A stretch of DNA of 64,000 bases from Cristatella mucedo (GCA_009760855.2 WPIO01000008.1:4911001-4975000), one strand, 5' to 3'. Shown: positions 31,586-56,340, numbered from the stretch's first letter. The notes: generated by a model from the letters alone, not told the origin. Made by a program: numbers and translations.

Positions 31586-34500
31586 TACCGTCGCTCAGCC
31601 ACCAGATTTGCAACCTAGTCCAGCTTGAATGCCGGAAAGGTTCCAGACGTCGACAGGTCAGCCAACATCAATCAGCTGCTCCAGCGGGTAGCAGACCAAT
31701 TCTAAAGGCCGAAGCACACTATCGCTTGTCTCAGAGCTTCCTGGCTTGCTATTAAGCTCTTGTTCTCCCACCGCACTGGTGCTCCTCTCGGGCTCACTTC
31801 TCCAGGATAAAAGAGTTTTTTCCCCGCCGAGCACTTGTTTTTCGAGTTAAAATTAAGCCAAGGCTAACGCATCGCTACACGGTTGATGACGAACGTAGCG
31901 AGATTTTGATTTTGTGACGTCGCAGCCCTCGACCTACAGGCAAGCTCAATCGACGTCAAGGTTGCCGAGATCAAAGGTCAACGCCAGAAAAAATTGCTTG
32001 CTACAGATCTGGCAGCAGGTGTAGTCCACTTGAGCGCGGCAAAAATATAGTGCGGGGAGGGGGGGCAACGTAGAACGTGAACGATAGATAGGCCCGCCGG
32101 AGCTAGACACATAGACTTAACCCACCAGATACAGCAGTCCCAACCTATGTATCCCCCTCAACAGCATTTACTCTACCAACTATTGATATCTGTTCAGGCT
32201 GCAGTTTTTTTTGTGACTTACCTATAATCCATTAGCTGCAAGACGAAAAAGCATTAAGCTCAATCCGGCGCTACTACTGGCTTTCGTCAAGCTGCTTAGC
32301 TTTCCAAAGAACTCAATGCTGACTACTTGCTTAGCCCCTACGGAAATGTCTCATAGACTGGAAACTATAGACAGTATCGCGGTTGAAAAGTGTAGTAACT
32401 TTAGGGGCTGCATCTTGAACTGCTTCCCGAAATGTTCTCTAGGCTACAAGTATTTGCTCAACCGTTCGATACGCTAGGAACTTCCTAGCTATGATACAAA
32501 TTCGAACCTATATGTTGGTAGCATGAGACCTCAATGCTTAGACTATGTCCATGATTAAGAAAGATGTCAACAGTACCTGGAGAAACAATCAGAATAAAAC
32601 TGATAAATTAAAATTAACTTGTACAGACCCACGAGAACTTATTCTTCCATCCAAGCGAAGGTCTCTGCTGCCCTAGGCCCTCAGTCGTCCAAGGCGAGCA
32701 CCTTAGCCCTAGGCCAAACCTTGGCGGCAGTAATCGGAACGTTTCTTTCCGTAAAAAGGAGTGATTAGGTAGGACTAAACCTCGGGTGCTGGTGCGAGTT
32801 CAACTCCAATGGCCTGCTATGCATGTCCTTAGGTAATACCGGTTCCGTCTTTTCGACATCAGCGATCAATCAATGCGGGTCGACCACTTTAGTTTTACAT
32901 TGATTCGGATGCATACAAAAAGAAAAATCGCACCCTGGGCAATATCATGACCAAAATGAGGAGTACGACTCGGCCAGTTCGACTTAGCGACAGTCCACCA
33001 GTAGGTGAGTAATTGTGGGTGGCTGACCCCCATGATAGCTGTACGCTTTTATTTTGATTCCGTTTCTGATTTTCAGATCCTATTATCTGACGTTTCGCAA
33101 GAATACGCATGCATAGAAATTAAGAAAGCGTCTCATAAGCTTTGCCTCAGGATCCTCCCACCTAGTGTGGACATGGGACAGTCAATGTGTAACTTAGGCT
33201 CGCTATTACATGCACTGAGCGCACCTGGGATTCCCGTCGTCTGGATCGAGATTCACTGTGTTAAACGAAAAGCCACCCGACAGCACGCCTTCAAACGCTC
33301 TCCCTCTGCTGCCAAGGCAGATCGATAGTGAAATACCGCTATCGAATGTGTGGTTTGATTATATGCAGGCCGGTCGGTACTGCACCTTACCTAAACCGCT
33401 GGTGAACAGCTGCTGGGAGCATCGTCGAGAGGGGCCTGCTGGGCAGAGCTGTGGTCCGCCTCTGATGAGGCGTGGACACAGGCCGGTCACCCGCTGGTGA
33501 ACAGATGGTGGATTCGCCATCGGGGTCGGCCAATGCACAGCCACGGTCAAGGAGAGCAGACTCGAGTGGGAGAGAGGGGCGAACGAAGTCGTGCTCCCCT
33601 CTGAGTCGTATAATAAACTGTTGGTGTTGATCCTGTCCAGCGTTCTGTGTGCCGAGCGAACCAAACTACAGTATGTTAAGCCATCAGGCTGAGGCAGCTG
33701 AGCTTGTTTGTACTAGCGATCCAGGGATTAAATTAAATGCCCACAAAGATCCTGTATAGTGAGATAATCCACAAGCCCCAATTACCGTAAGCACCCTGCT
33801 GGCTCACTGTCTGTGCAGGGCATCTCATTTGAAAACTCGGCGATGTGTTGTTTTGCTTGAATCAAGCGTTGGTTAGCTTAACAGGCAGCCAAAATTGAAC
33901 TGAGACGATGTGTTAGTAGGACAGAGCCAGCGATGTCGCTGGACAAGTGAGCCGTCTTGACTTGGATGTCTAGGCAATTTGAAGAGCTCGCGACTGGAGC
34001 TCCCCCCTCGAATGTCATCCTCGGCGTGTGTTCAGGCGTGTTGGGATTTACTGCTAACGGCAGCTGGGTTGTTGTGTCGAGCCTAGTTAGGGTTTAGCGT
34101 TTAGGGTACACGGCGACTTCGACATTGGGGAATTATGCCCCCACACCCAGTCGAGTTTGGGAACGCCCGGTAGTTCAGTCAGAGTGCTTCTCTCCGACAG
34201 AAGCTAATGGTCGTGCCCAGCCGTAGCCACTTTGAGCGATTTTAAAGCAATGTTAAATCAAGAAATGAGCCGCTGCATGCATGTTCGCTGGAGGATCGGT
34301 GCATACAGATGGCCTTACTGCTTGTGCTGTGACATCGGGCGACAGACAACGTAGCCGTCTGAGATCGGGATCAACGTAGATGAGCTTATGGCTCAGCCAG
34401 CTGGACTGCCGGCGGTATAAACAGCAAAATAGCGACCTCGCTCAGCATTCGCTATAGTGCATAGCAATTGGAATCCATACATCAAGAATGCGGCATAACG

Positions 34501-35165
34501 TCTAGTCTAGGGAGTGCAACTCAAACCACACTGCTGGCTCATTGGCCGAAGCACTACCATTTAGAACGCCAGCTCGAGTGTATCAGCGACAGCGAATCTA
34601 TTGCATTTGTCAACAATAACGGTGTCCAAAAAATCCTCGCAGCCGTGCACATGGCGCCACGATGCCGCGGCACGGCAGATGCAGTACGAGCCATATTCAT
34701 AACAATGAAGGAACCTGCTCTTCTTGGCGGCCAGGTACTATACTGCAGCTGGTGCAGCCCGGCTACAGTGGAGAGAGACAGAGAGCAATCAAAGAGACCT
34801 GGAACGGCCGGGCAGCAAAGCAGGAAGTGCAGCCCTTACCGCCAGCGCCGGCACGTTTCGGCAGCCAGTTTTTGCCCGACGGTGGCACTGCATTTCCTGC
34901 AGTGGATGGCACGGTGTAAAGCAAGCTGACGCAGTGAAAGCAGCTGCCTATGCACGCACGAATGTAAAAAAGTGCACATGCTTGCCACTAGCCGGCGCCT
35001 CACTCACTCACCCACCCACCCACCCGGCCATCGGAGAGCAAACATCGGCGACCTAGCGACAAAACGAACAATTTGAGAGACGGCGGCATCGAGCTGCCGC
35101 AGGCTCACGGAGCTGAGAGGAAGCTCTCTCTCTCTCTGCTCCGTGAGCCAATCACTTCCTCTGTA

Positions 35166-46793
<11,628 letters not shown>

Positions 46794-47089
46794 CTACAAC
46801 GAATGCGATTCGTCGGTAGCGGAAGTGAGTTGAGTGCCGGTCTGCGTGCACTGCTGCCTCGGTCTCGCTGAGCTTGCTTTGCTGGATCTCTCGGTGGCTC
46901 ATTTGCTATAATTGACCACCTTGAAGTCCTTTTGATCTCTTCCAATTTCACGTGGGCATCGCTGGCACTAAACTGCAATGATTTAGGTCCCGTCTCACAG
47001 GTAAACTCTAGAGCACTGACGTCAACTGGCAACAGTCATCCAAGGAGATGAGTAAGGGTACACCAGCGGTTTATGCATGATCCACTTCT

Positions 47090-48115
47090 TTTCCAATTTA
47101 CACCTTTCCTCTTGCAAAAGTAATTGCCAAGTACAATCTATGCATTCATTTATGCAGCTGACACACATCTGTACCCAATGCTGTAGTCCATTCCTGCCTT
47201 CCAGAACGACCTGCCGATGGCAACAAACTTTCTCGAACCGAATGACGATAAAAAATCACCCTAATTAGTTATGGGCAAACCCAACGCTAATTGGAATTCG
47301 GGAAACATATCCCTCAAAATGGGCTCCCGTATCATCTGCACGAAATCTAGGTGACCTGTTCCAAGTGGCCATCCACTAGGCGACCACATCAGCTCCCAAC
47401 TACTTTACTTTCAAAATCGGGCATGCTTAGACAGAGATTCCCCAACCAAGTTAACCATGTATCTGTAATGTCCTGTCTCAACTTATGCAGTTCATAACTC
47501 GAAGGTCGTCCTCCTGCTAGTGCAATAAGTCACTTACAGTTGATTCAAAACTCTGCAGCCAGGATTTTCTATCGTGAGCGTTGTAAGTGCTACATTATAC
47601 CACTTTTCATTGACCTTCAATAGGTACCCATCAAGCAGAGTATCGACTTCAGGGTTTGGTCACTCACTTTTAGATCTGCTCACTATTTTGGTCCAGCCTA
47701 CCTATCTGAAATACTTACCTATCTGGTTCGGTATCGGGTCACCATTTTTCTGACTGAACTCGAATAGCTGAGCGAGTCTCAAAACGATCACAAATATTTT
47801 GAAGGCCATGCATGTAGTTATTATACTCCCAATGAAGGGAACTCATTACCGACTGATGTCACAACGTACCCAAAAGTATCCCAACGTACCCAAAACCTAT
47901 TGTACTTAACAAAAATTAAAAAATTACAAGCCTGTCTGCTCAGCACAGTATTTTCTAGCCAAGTGCGGATGGCTCTTTGCATGCTTATACGTGCATGCGC
48001 ATGTCATCACTAACCATATTGACATGCTTCCTTTACAGCACATGTAAAGTGTCTTGAAAAACATTTCGTTCTTAAGGGAAGCCAAGCCATGTTAATATTA
48101 TTATTGTTATTATTC
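47090..48115 (+). mobile_element. LINE A, strongly degenerate
   Basis: Nucleotide similarity to 20.2-20.9 kb: TTGCCAAGTACAATCTATGC and TTAGTTATGGGCAAACCC, later AACTCTGCAGCCAGG and CCTTTACAGCACATGTAAAG, ending in TTATTATTGTTATTATT. All frames are broken. Confidence 0.85.
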
Positions 48116-48370
48116 TGCTTTGCATACAAAAATCAGCAGGCTGCTCGATGGAGCACAGAAGCTTTGCACTTCTTGCTGTCGGCCATGTTCTGACCACCCT
48201 ACCATCTGCATTGCATGACACGAAAATTAGTATGCTGAATTCGTCAGTTCTTGCTCCGAACACAGCAGTGCAGCGGGCACTGTGCACGTTGCAAGAGACA
48301 TGCAACAGGGGCTTCTAGCATCTCATCTGTAGTGAGCTCTGTATATCCCTCTCTCCCTCTCCCTCTCCCT

Positions 48371-48375
<5 letters not shown>

Positions 48376-48459
<84 letters not shown>
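48376..48459. repeat. (CT)n microsatellite
   Basis: About 42 CT units. Confidence 0.97.
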
Positions 48460-48460
<1 letters not shown>

Positions 48461-48592
48461 AACAGAGCCAGCACCAGAGCACTTTTCTTCCCTCACTTTT
48501 TCAACGTAATGTTCTCGGTATAATGCTTGGAAGCCAGAACCGATAATCAAAGCTTGAACAGACTCCAAGTTGGCCTGTAAGCAGCACCCTGC

Positions 48593-48732
48593 TTTGGCCC
48601 AGGGGTAAGGTGCTGGTCTACAATGACCGAGGTCTTGGGCCCCAGCCCTTTGGGCATACGTAAAGCGCCTGGATAGAGATTGAGTTCTCTTGGGGTACTA
48701 TGCAAATGAACTTCATTTATTCATTTTATTTA
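48593..48732 (+). mobile_element. SINE-2
   Basis: Head TTTGGCCCAGGGGTAAGGTG; tail ACGTAAAGCGCCTGGATAGA and GATTGAGTTCTCTTGGGG; ends TTTATTCATTTTATTTACG. Confidence 0.85.
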
Positions 48733-49559
48733 CGCATGGCAAATCTTGGTCAATGAGGACCGACACAGACAGACCATTCGATATTGAGAACCCATAGCAA
48801 ACGCCTGAGCCGACAAGAATAGCATTTAACTTCGTGTAGCCTCGAGCACATTTCCCTCGTGCCGTGTGCCACAGCAGGCCGCAGCACTACGCACCAAGTA
48901 CTCGGTCGTTTCAAAAGCAGGTTAGAGATAATGTATATCCATTCGGTAATCTGCTGGGCGACAGCAGATGATTGCAACGAGCAACTAGTTCAGCAGGTGT
49001 ATGCCACAGCCTGTCAACAGCAGCTGCTTCCAGAACCACCACCAGCTGCTGTAGCAGTAGCAGCAGTCACAGGCGTCTGCTAGGGCACATGATAACGGTC
49101 CCGACGTGATTACAGGACCAGTCGTAAGGTGGAAAGGGTAGACCATGTGGCACGATTCGCTGGCTGAGTGCCACTGAGCAGCACTCCACACTGCTCCGTG
49201 CCACTCCGGGAGCATGGGTTGTCCTACCCCATGGAGAGCCTGGCACAGCAGGAGGCTGTGCAGGGCATGCCACCACCGGCAGGGATCCATAGATGCTGAG
49301 CACAAGCAGAGGGGGTGCGACTACGAGTCACACAGCACTGAGGAGCTTGCAAAGAGAGCAGCATGGCTCTCGGCTAGCGCCTGCGCTGGATGTCCTGCGT
49401 TGGCGGATTTACGCCGGGCGCCGATGACCCTGCTTCCGCCAACGCAGGAGTGCAAAGGCTCAGTGCATAGGCAACAACCAAGGATGTGCCTACTGCCTTG
49501 CCTAAAGACAGCATGCCTCACTCCTGCGGCTAGGAGCCAGCGAAAGCAGCATTGCTGAC

Positions 49560-49790
49560 TAATGCAATGTCAAGCCTCTCCGTCTGTCTCAACTCCACAA
49601 AGCCACAGGGACCAAGCGGGTGTTGTGCAGGAGGCGCAGGCGGCGGCTTTTACTGGGCACACGTTGGCCAGCAGCAGACCTCAAATCACTCAACACCGAA
49701 AAAAGCGCCGAGCGTAACAAGGGTCAGGAGGGCAGTCGAGGAAGTGAGCAGCTTAGAAGTAGCAGCTCGAGACGGCGCTGGGAGGATGCG
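49560..49790 (-). mobile_element. LINE B 3' remnant
   Basis: CAACTCCACAAAGCCACAGG, GGGTGTTGTGCAGGAGG, then GTCAGGAGGGCAGTCGAGG in the order seen in better LINE B copies. Degenerate. Confidence 0.7.
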
Positions 49791-50515
49791 CCGCCGCCGC
49801 CGCCGCACAAGGCAGGCATTCGTTTTATTATTCAAGCGAAACAGCTGTTTGCACAACGCGCGGCAAGGGCAGACAGCTGCGGCTGCACGCGCCCTAAAGT
49901 GCACAGCGGAGGGGCTATAAGCTGTATAGATGCACGCAGATATGCGAACAATGTTACACTTGTCGGAAAACTGCAGGTCACACAGTAGCACACTACATAG
50001 TGCTCACACATACTCGAACCTACGCGTTTCGCACCAAGGTATAAGTCCTCGATGAGGGGGCCGCCAGCCAACCAGCTGCCTTGAGTCAGTGGAGTAGCTT
50101 CACAGCCACTCGGGGCACTGGGGAAAATCCTACTTGCAACTACTCGCTATGGATGAAAACCGAGCGGCGATTGAAATGATAGCTACAGCCGGAGTCTTCG
50201 GTGGACAGGGGATCACTGCACATACCCTTGCACTGTCTTGAAATAACCTCCTGCAGTTGTTCTGCACAACCCGCCAATGCCAGGTGACTAAACTCGACTT
50301 CGGTGACTCGCAATGCCATGGCTAAATCACACCGGCCTTTGCTACGTCGGTAAGGAGTTGGTGCCAAAAACATAATACAAACAGTACAGGCAGGAAGTAA
50401 ATCGCAGCGGCTCGTACATAGCGCATCAGCAAACATTGGCTGCTGTGCCTGACTGCTCTCGCTTGCCTCGGCGGCTACGAGCAGAAATATCGACACATAT
50501 ATATTAATAAAAATA

Positions 50516-50650
50516 AACATAATTCATTTGTATAGTGCCCCAAGAGAACTTAATCTCTACTCAGGCGCTTCACATATGCATCGGGGCTCGAGCCCGCGAC
50601 CTCAGCCAGACTTGGTCGGGGCTAGCGCCTTAACGGCTGGACCAAACCTG
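50516..50650 (-). mobile_element. SINE-2
   Basis: Low-coordinate tail ATAATTCATTTGTATAGTGC, CCCAAGAGAACTTAATCTCT, then reversed head GGGGCTCGAGCCCGCGACCT. Confidence 0.88.
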
Positions 50651-51816
50651 CTCGGCACATAATATTTGCCCTCGAGGACTACGACGGGCAAGCTTCTGAA
50701 AGCCACAAAAAACGATGCAGCACCAGAGCAGGAACACAAGAGCAAGGTCGAGGTCGATGCCTCGGCGCATGCTCCTGCTTGCCGGGGCATGCAAGCCGTG
50801 ACTAAAGCCTCAGCTCGGGCCGACGATCCCTCGGGGCCCCAAACTGCCACTAAAAAAACTGCGGATAATCGGTAACTCGGAGGCAAGGAGAGAAATGCTC
50901 CTTCCTCACTCATGCACTCTCGATCACTCGTTTTCGGAGCGGATGGGCCCCAAGCACAGGCGCTCACGTGGCGGCAGCAAACGTTTTCGCATCTTGCGCC
51001 CGGGCGTTTGCACACCCATTTGCACGCCGCCGCCTCTTCCTCGTTTCAGGCTCCCTTGTTCGCTCCTGTTTTCGTACTCTACAAAGCCACAGCTCCAACA
51101 TCGTGGGAGGGCAGACAACCAGGGCAGCCCAAGCAACCTGTTTTTCCTGTCAACCGACAGTGCATTTCCTTCTCATGCAGCTTCGCCCGATCCGGTGGGA
51201 ATGAGAGAAAAACCCTCACATTCAACTTGCTGCCAGTCAGAGCAGCTGCCGACATTGCAGCCTCTGCAGTCGGTCCGCAATCTGCTCTCACCGCAGTTCT
51301 AGTCCGGCCCAGCCTGCCCAAACTAGCGGCCACACTCAGTACAGTCTGCCGTGCACCAAAATTAGCAGGCCCGTCAACTGGCTGGCAACAGCTACGGGAG
51401 GGAGCCAAAAGTTTCTCAGCCCGCTCAAAGTCAGGCTGCACGACAAAATGTACACAAGACTGCCCTATCTACAGGCTAGAGATAGTAGCTCCAATCGCTA
51501 GGCGACGGCCTGATGATGCCTCCCTGCGCATGCAGAACTGTTTGCGCTATGCGCGGTTGGGTCAACTCAGGAGAAAGCCAGGGCAAACACTGCATCTCTC
51601 TCTCTCTCTCTCTCTCCCTCTCTCTTGAAGGTGATTCGGGCGAGGCAGCCAGTGCCAATTAATCTACAGCAGCCCAACAGGCGTCACAGCTGGCGATAGG
51701 CCTCGTGAGAATCCAGGCACGAGCGGCAGGCTCGGTTTAATCTTCGTCCACGAGTGCACGAGTGCCAGAGCCACCCTTGGAACCATCCCTGCGACACTCG
51801 TCAGCGACTCCATCAC

Positions 51817-52580
51817 ATGGCAGCGATGCAAGCGAAAGCACCGGCAGTTGCCATCACGATCGCTGTTCTTGCAATGCTAGCAGCAGGTAAGCGAGGTCCG
51901 CTAAGGACTGCGTCTAAGCGAAGGGGGCGGGAAGGGACAGGACGGGCCGACTTGCTCATAGGGCAGAGGTTCGACTCGACTGCGCTGGCAGCCCTTTCTC
52001 TTTTAACAGTGGCCGAGTGCCAGAGCAGGCCTGCCTGCGGACCTGTCTGCAAGATGTTCTGCCCATTCGGCAACGTCCTGGATGCCAATGGTTGCCCAAC
52101 GTGTCGATGCAGTGAGTAGCAAGGCAGTTTCGGCGAGCAGCATGCTGCAACACGACCTGGCGGTGCGTGCATGCATACGAACACGCCGATCCGCCCTGAA
52201 CGCAAATCGCGCCTGCATGGCTGCTGCTAGCTCATTCCCATGTCCTCTGGGAGGCGGGGTTGGCAGTGCGGTCCGAAACGTGTAAGTCTGGGTCGCATTT
52301 TTTCGGCACACCCCACCCGGCCACACTGCTGCTCGACGGCTGCTCGCTCGGTCGAGGCCAGCACGAGCCCAGCGATGCTCGTTGCGTTGCAGAATTCCCG
52401 ACCGACGCTATCCTGAAGGTGACAGCAACAGCAGAAACGATCGACACGAGGAAGACGATGGCAGCGGCTCTGTGCTCACCCGTGCTCTGCGATCTGCACT
52501 GCAGCTCGGGCTTTGCTAAAAATGCAAACGGTTGCGAAGTGTGCAGCTGCAACCTGCACCAAGACTTGGTGAAACCATAG
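51817..52580 (+). CDS. Small secreted antistasin-like protease inhibitor
   Basis: Three exons: 51817-51886, 52010-52111 and 52393-52580, all with good GT-AG signals and phase-1 junctions, giving 119 residues. Exon 1 encodes a signal peptide (APAVAITIAVLAMLAAG). Exon 2 encodes CQSRPACGPVCKMFCPFGNV followed by LDANGCPTCRC, a textbook antistasin unit (C..C...C..G...D..GC..C.C). Exon 3 has an unrelated about 30-residue linker and a second unit, LCSPVLCDLHCSSGFAKNAN then GCEVCSC. Antistasin domains inhibit trypsin-like and clotting proteases; the target here is unknown. The start could also be the ATG at 51826. No TATA box is seen. Confidence 0.85.
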
Positions 52581-52615
52581 AGCTGTCACTCGCCAAGCTC
52601 TAGCAACAAACGGCT

Positions 52616-52616
<1 letters not shown>

Positions 52617-52640
<24 letters not shown>
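52617..52640. repeat. (CA)n, short
   Basis: About 12 CA units in the probable 3' UTR of the antistasin-like gene. Confidence 0.9.
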
Positions 52641-52647
<7 letters not shown>

Positions 52648-52913
52648 ACGTGCGCACTAACACTGGCGCAGGTTGACAAATATACCTCAATCCAAGGCAC
52701 GGCATGTAAAACAAGCTCAGATCCGGCAGCTCGGCTACGGTAGGGGAGAGGAGGTTGGTAGCAGGCATGCAGCTACAGGCTACAAGCGAGGCCCGGCTGA
52801 GCGCTCTGTCTGGCCAGAGCTTGCTCCGATTGCGTCGCCAGCTGCCGACACAGAGTGACAAGGCAAGATCCCTCCAAAATGCAAATGACCGATCACAGCT
52901 AAGCCTCTGTAGG

Positions 52914-53222
<309 letters not shown>

Positions 53223-53226
<4 letters not shown>

Positions 53227-53356
53227 ATTCGTTTGTATAGTGTCCTAAGAAACTTAATATGTATTCGGGCATTTCACATATGCCATAGGGCTCCAGCCCG
53301 CGACCTCGGCCAGACCTTGAGGTCGGGTGAGCAACTTAACCACAGGGCCAAACCAG
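53223..53356 (-). mobile_element. SINE-2
   Basis: Tail ATAATTCGTTTGTATAGTGT, CCTAAGAAACTTAATATGTA; head in reverse with CCCGCGACCTCGGCCAGACC. Confidence 0.85.
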
Positions 53357-53582
53357 AGTGATGCCGACGCGCTCTACGACCGGAGGCGACAAACTGGCGC
53401 ATGCACGGGTGCTGCCGACTAGCAGGCCTTAGAGCCATCAGAGCGACCCGCACCAAGTCAAGCACAGGATACATCGGCATCGACCAACCGGTAGGGAATT
53501 CGCTGCAACGGCGCGCTAACGCAGGTAGCAATGGCATCAGCCTTACCGTCAGCGCCACCAATCAAGTGCCACTGCCGACACG

Positions 53583-54225
53583 GTATGTATGTATGTCTGT
53601 ATCTCCGTCTGTAACTCCACAAAGCCATAAAGACTATGTGGGTGTTACACAGGAGAGTTTGGTATAGCGCACTCACAGCCTGATCGGCTTTCGGTACGCA
53701 TTCGGTAGCCAATAGACTTCATCTCACACAACAGAAAGAAAGTGGGAAGCATAGCAGAGTCAGGAGAGCAGTCGAAGAACTGAGTAGCATGGAAGTAGCT
53801 GCTCAGGACTACTGGAAAGGATGTGCCACAGTAGGCAGCAGGAGAGTAGTTGTCGTTGCGTAAGAATCGTGGAAGCGACTTCCATAGTCTAGGACCTGCA
53901 GAGCTAAAGGTTCTGTTGCCAACAGTCTTTAAGTGAAGGAATGGAACAGCTAATTTATTGTCCATGCAGGACCTGAGGGCACGCATCGGCTGAAACTGGT
54001 GCAGCAGTTCAGCTAGGTATCGAGTAGCTAAGCCGTGGCGGGCCTTGTGGGTCAGCGTAAGAACCTTGCTCTGTATCATTTGCTCAACCGGCAACCATCC
54101 TAGCTCTTCCAGCAAAGGAGACACGCGGTCAAATCTCTGGGATTTGAAAACTAGCCTTGCAGTCATTTTCATAGCCATCTGCAGTGGCCTCATTGCTCGG
54201 TGAGAGAAACAGGTCGACATCCGAG
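53583..54225 (-). mobile_element. LINE B 3' half
   Basis: Tail GTATGTATGTATGTCTGTAT; minus-strand frame FDRVSPLLEELGWLPVEQMI, FLHLKTVGNRTFSSAGPRLW and YRMRTESRSGCECAIPNSPV. Truncated at its 5' end near 54225. Confidence 0.92.
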
Positions 54226-54555
54226 CTTAAGGGCATTGGAGTTGAATATTCACACTTTCGCTGGGCCGAAACGTGCGACCTGGCGGTCATCTCAAGTCAC
54301 TGCCATCTTCTTCTCTGCCATGCACCACGCACGTGGGAGCATCCAATTGGCAGCTGCTGCCTGCTAACGTCGAGGCCACACAGCTTGCAATTTTTTTAGC
54401 AGCCTTCTCCCTTTGTGCGCGCGATCGAGAGATGTGCCACCGAGTTCCTCGCCGATGGGTGGCTAGGCAGGGCGGTCAAACGACACAGGCGACCGTGCAG
54501 TCGCGGTTGAGGCTGTTTCCCAGCTACAGGCTGGTTGAATGCTACCTCGGTACAC

Positions 54556-54620
54556 CTGCAGTCGGTCGGTGAGCTCCTCGATGCACTGGACAGAAGGCAG
54601 CGGCTTGAAAGTACAGCTCA
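54556..54620 (-). CDS. Candidate exon c of an unrecognised minus-strand gene
   Basis: 65 nt; acceptor GAAGCAG, donor GTGTAC. Encodes SCTFKPLPSVQCIEELTDRL plus Q. Phase 1 in, exactly matching the exon at 54850-54886; phase 0 out. The peptide looks coding; no family is recognised. Confidence 0.4.
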
Positions 54621-54696
54621 CTGCTTCCGATAGGGTAAGGCACGAGACATTCACTCAGCACAAACGTCTATGACCTCGAAAGGTGGCAATACCAAG

Positions 54697-54822
54697 ATAT
54701 GTAATGTGTAATGTAATGTATCTCCGTCTGTAACTCCACAAAGTCATAAAGACCATGTGGGTGTTACGCAGGAGAGTTTTGTATAGCGCACTCACAGCCT
54801 AAGTGGCTTTCGGTACGCATAT
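54697..54822 (-). mobile_element. LINE B, tail-only copy (about 125 bp)
   Basis: GTGTAATGTAATGTATCTCC to GGCTTTCGGTACGCAT. One of the shortest 5'-truncated copies, in the putative intron between candidate exons b and c. Confidence 0.92.
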
Positions 54823-54849
54823 AAGAGAATGAATAAAACGTGACTAAAC

Positions 54850-54886
54850 CTGAGATCTCCATGCACACCACGAAGGCACGGTCTGA
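54850..54886 (-). CDS. Candidate exon b of an unrecognised minus-strand gene
   Basis: 37-nt micro-exon; acceptor ATTTCTTGCAG (strong), donor GTTTAG. Encodes SDRAFVVCMEIS plus one base. Phase 0 in, 1 out. Confidence 0.38.
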
Positions 54887-55659
54887 CTGCAAGAAATGTG
54901 AGGAGACAGTGTTGAGCACGAGGCGGCCATATGCGAAAAAGCCTCTCGAGTGTGGCTCATCACGGCTATCAATTTGATACAGCACACCTCCCGGCAACAA
55001 CAACGAAAAAATGCAAGGCTCCTCTGCCCCCCTGCCGTCAACATGGCAGCAATCGAATTTCTTTCCGATAAATACTGTAACTCGGAATCTCTCTTGATTT
55101 CCACAACTGCCCTGCCCAAGGCCTGCATTCCTACTTTGGGCTTAATGAACTTACACACGCTCAGTTAGCTCCAGCGGTGTAACTGCGTTCTGGCCTGGCT
55201 TCTGCGAAGCATACCTAAATTCACTTCGGGCGATCCTTATTATAGCAACCCAACTTACTTCCAGCTCTATGAGATTGTCTGAGGTCTTACCTCCACTACA
55301 CGGATACGAGCCACGGGCGGCTATGCATATTGAGCCGCAGATCACGTGATCAGAGCTTACTTATGGCTCCCACTAATAGTGCCAGCATGTCGATTGTCGA
55401 AACAGCAATCCCTCCAAATCATCAATTCGTCTCCCTTTGCTAGTCCATGGATAGCACCGCCTCGGTAATTACAGAGAGGCAGTGATGCACAAAATGGAAC
55501 ATCACCTTCTCCTCCTTTGCCCGAAGCTTACGAGCAGGCTAGTGTTTGCTCGCACAGGCTCCGTGGGGCTTAGCTACCATCCTTTCATGGGCAGCTTTTC
55601 ACGGCCGTATATTTCTGCGAGCAATGTAGTACAGCAACGGTGACTAGAGCGGTAGCAAA

Positions 55660-56340
55660 GAATAATAATAATTATGAATTCTTTCTAGGAACTTCAAATA
55701 TGCCGTCGAGCTATTATAACATGCACAATTAGCAATAGAAACATGCAAGATTAGCCATAGCAACAGTATGCCTAAACACACATTGGACAATTCATGTAGG
55801 ATGCAAATGGAAGGAACATGTGCTTTAGCTTACTTTCCTATGTCACCAAGGCAGGAGGAGAAGTCGCAATGCCAGACAGTAGCAAATTCCAGGCTTTGTG
55901 AGCACATGACCTGCAGGCACAGGCTCCAAAGACAGCTAATTGCCACGAATCAGGGGTCAGGAATCACAGGTCAGGGGAGTGTGATATGATGAGATGCATG
56001 ATGAGCAATCATTTAAGATTGGTATGTCTGAGCAGGAGAATGGGAGAACCTAAACGCGATTTTTTATGAAAGTTAAATTTAGAACCTTTTAGTAGGTGAA
56101 AGTAGGCAGATTCGACTATGGATCTGATGTGGCCACCTAGTAAAATGTCCTCTTGGGACAGGAAATCCAGGCTCTCGTTGAGGCTGTGGGAATACGATGG
56201 CCGAGACCATTTTGTGGGCTAGCCTATCCAGATTATGTAACAACAATAATAATAATAATAACAATAATAATGCATTTGGTAGAGCGCCCTCAGAGTACTC
56301 AGTCTCTTTCTATGAACTTTCCATGTAAGACATATATGCT
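55660..56340 (-). mobile_element. Degenerate LINE A remnants
   Basis: 55660 (AATAATAATAATTATG) to about 56130 and 56239-56340 (AATAATAATAATAATAAC, TGCATTTGGTAGAGCGCCCT) are reverse LINE A 3' ends, the second partly rearranged. Confidence 0.65.

Larger units (their letters stand above)
26289..35165. other. Intergenic region between convergent genes
   Basis: The first several hundred bases are probably the 3' UTR of the 4.1 gene, with hairpins at 26523-26541 and 26779-26808; I see no AATAAA close by. Beyond that are SINE-1, SINE-2 and LINE fragments, a 50-bp palindrome, one unrecognised open frame at 30.5-30.9 kb and long unique stretches (31.6-34.4 kb) where I see nothing coding. Confidence 0.6.
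46794..51816. other. Region upstream of the last visible USP24 exon; no gene recognised
   Basis: Contains a degenerate LINE A copy (47.1-48.1 kb), a (CT)n tract (48376-48459), SINE-2 at 48.6 kb and 50.5 kb, and a LINE B remnant (49.56-49.79 kb). I looked for the USP Cys box, QQDAYEFF and the first zinc knuckle on the minus strand and found none. Confidence 0.5.

Noticed and set aside
34415-34929. TATAAA-like motif at 34415 followed by a 154-codon frame
   Set aside because: The frame lacks an early ATG, has no recognisable family and overlaps other open frames. The TATA match alone is weak evidence.
46920-47025. Phase-compatible segment upstream of the USP24 YEREE exon (ends VKLEEIKRTS)
   Set aside because: Splice sites and phase fit, but the peptide has no similarity to the CPHR-ending zinc-finger segment required there, and the donor GTGGTC is weak.
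53369-53561. Minus-strand frame with MPMYPVLDLVRVALMAL, resembling the start of a PUL domain (PLAA/Doa1)
   Set aside because: Only about 15 residues are suggestive. The frame does not match the phase of the neighbouring candidate exon, and no other PLAA domain (WD40, PFU) was found.
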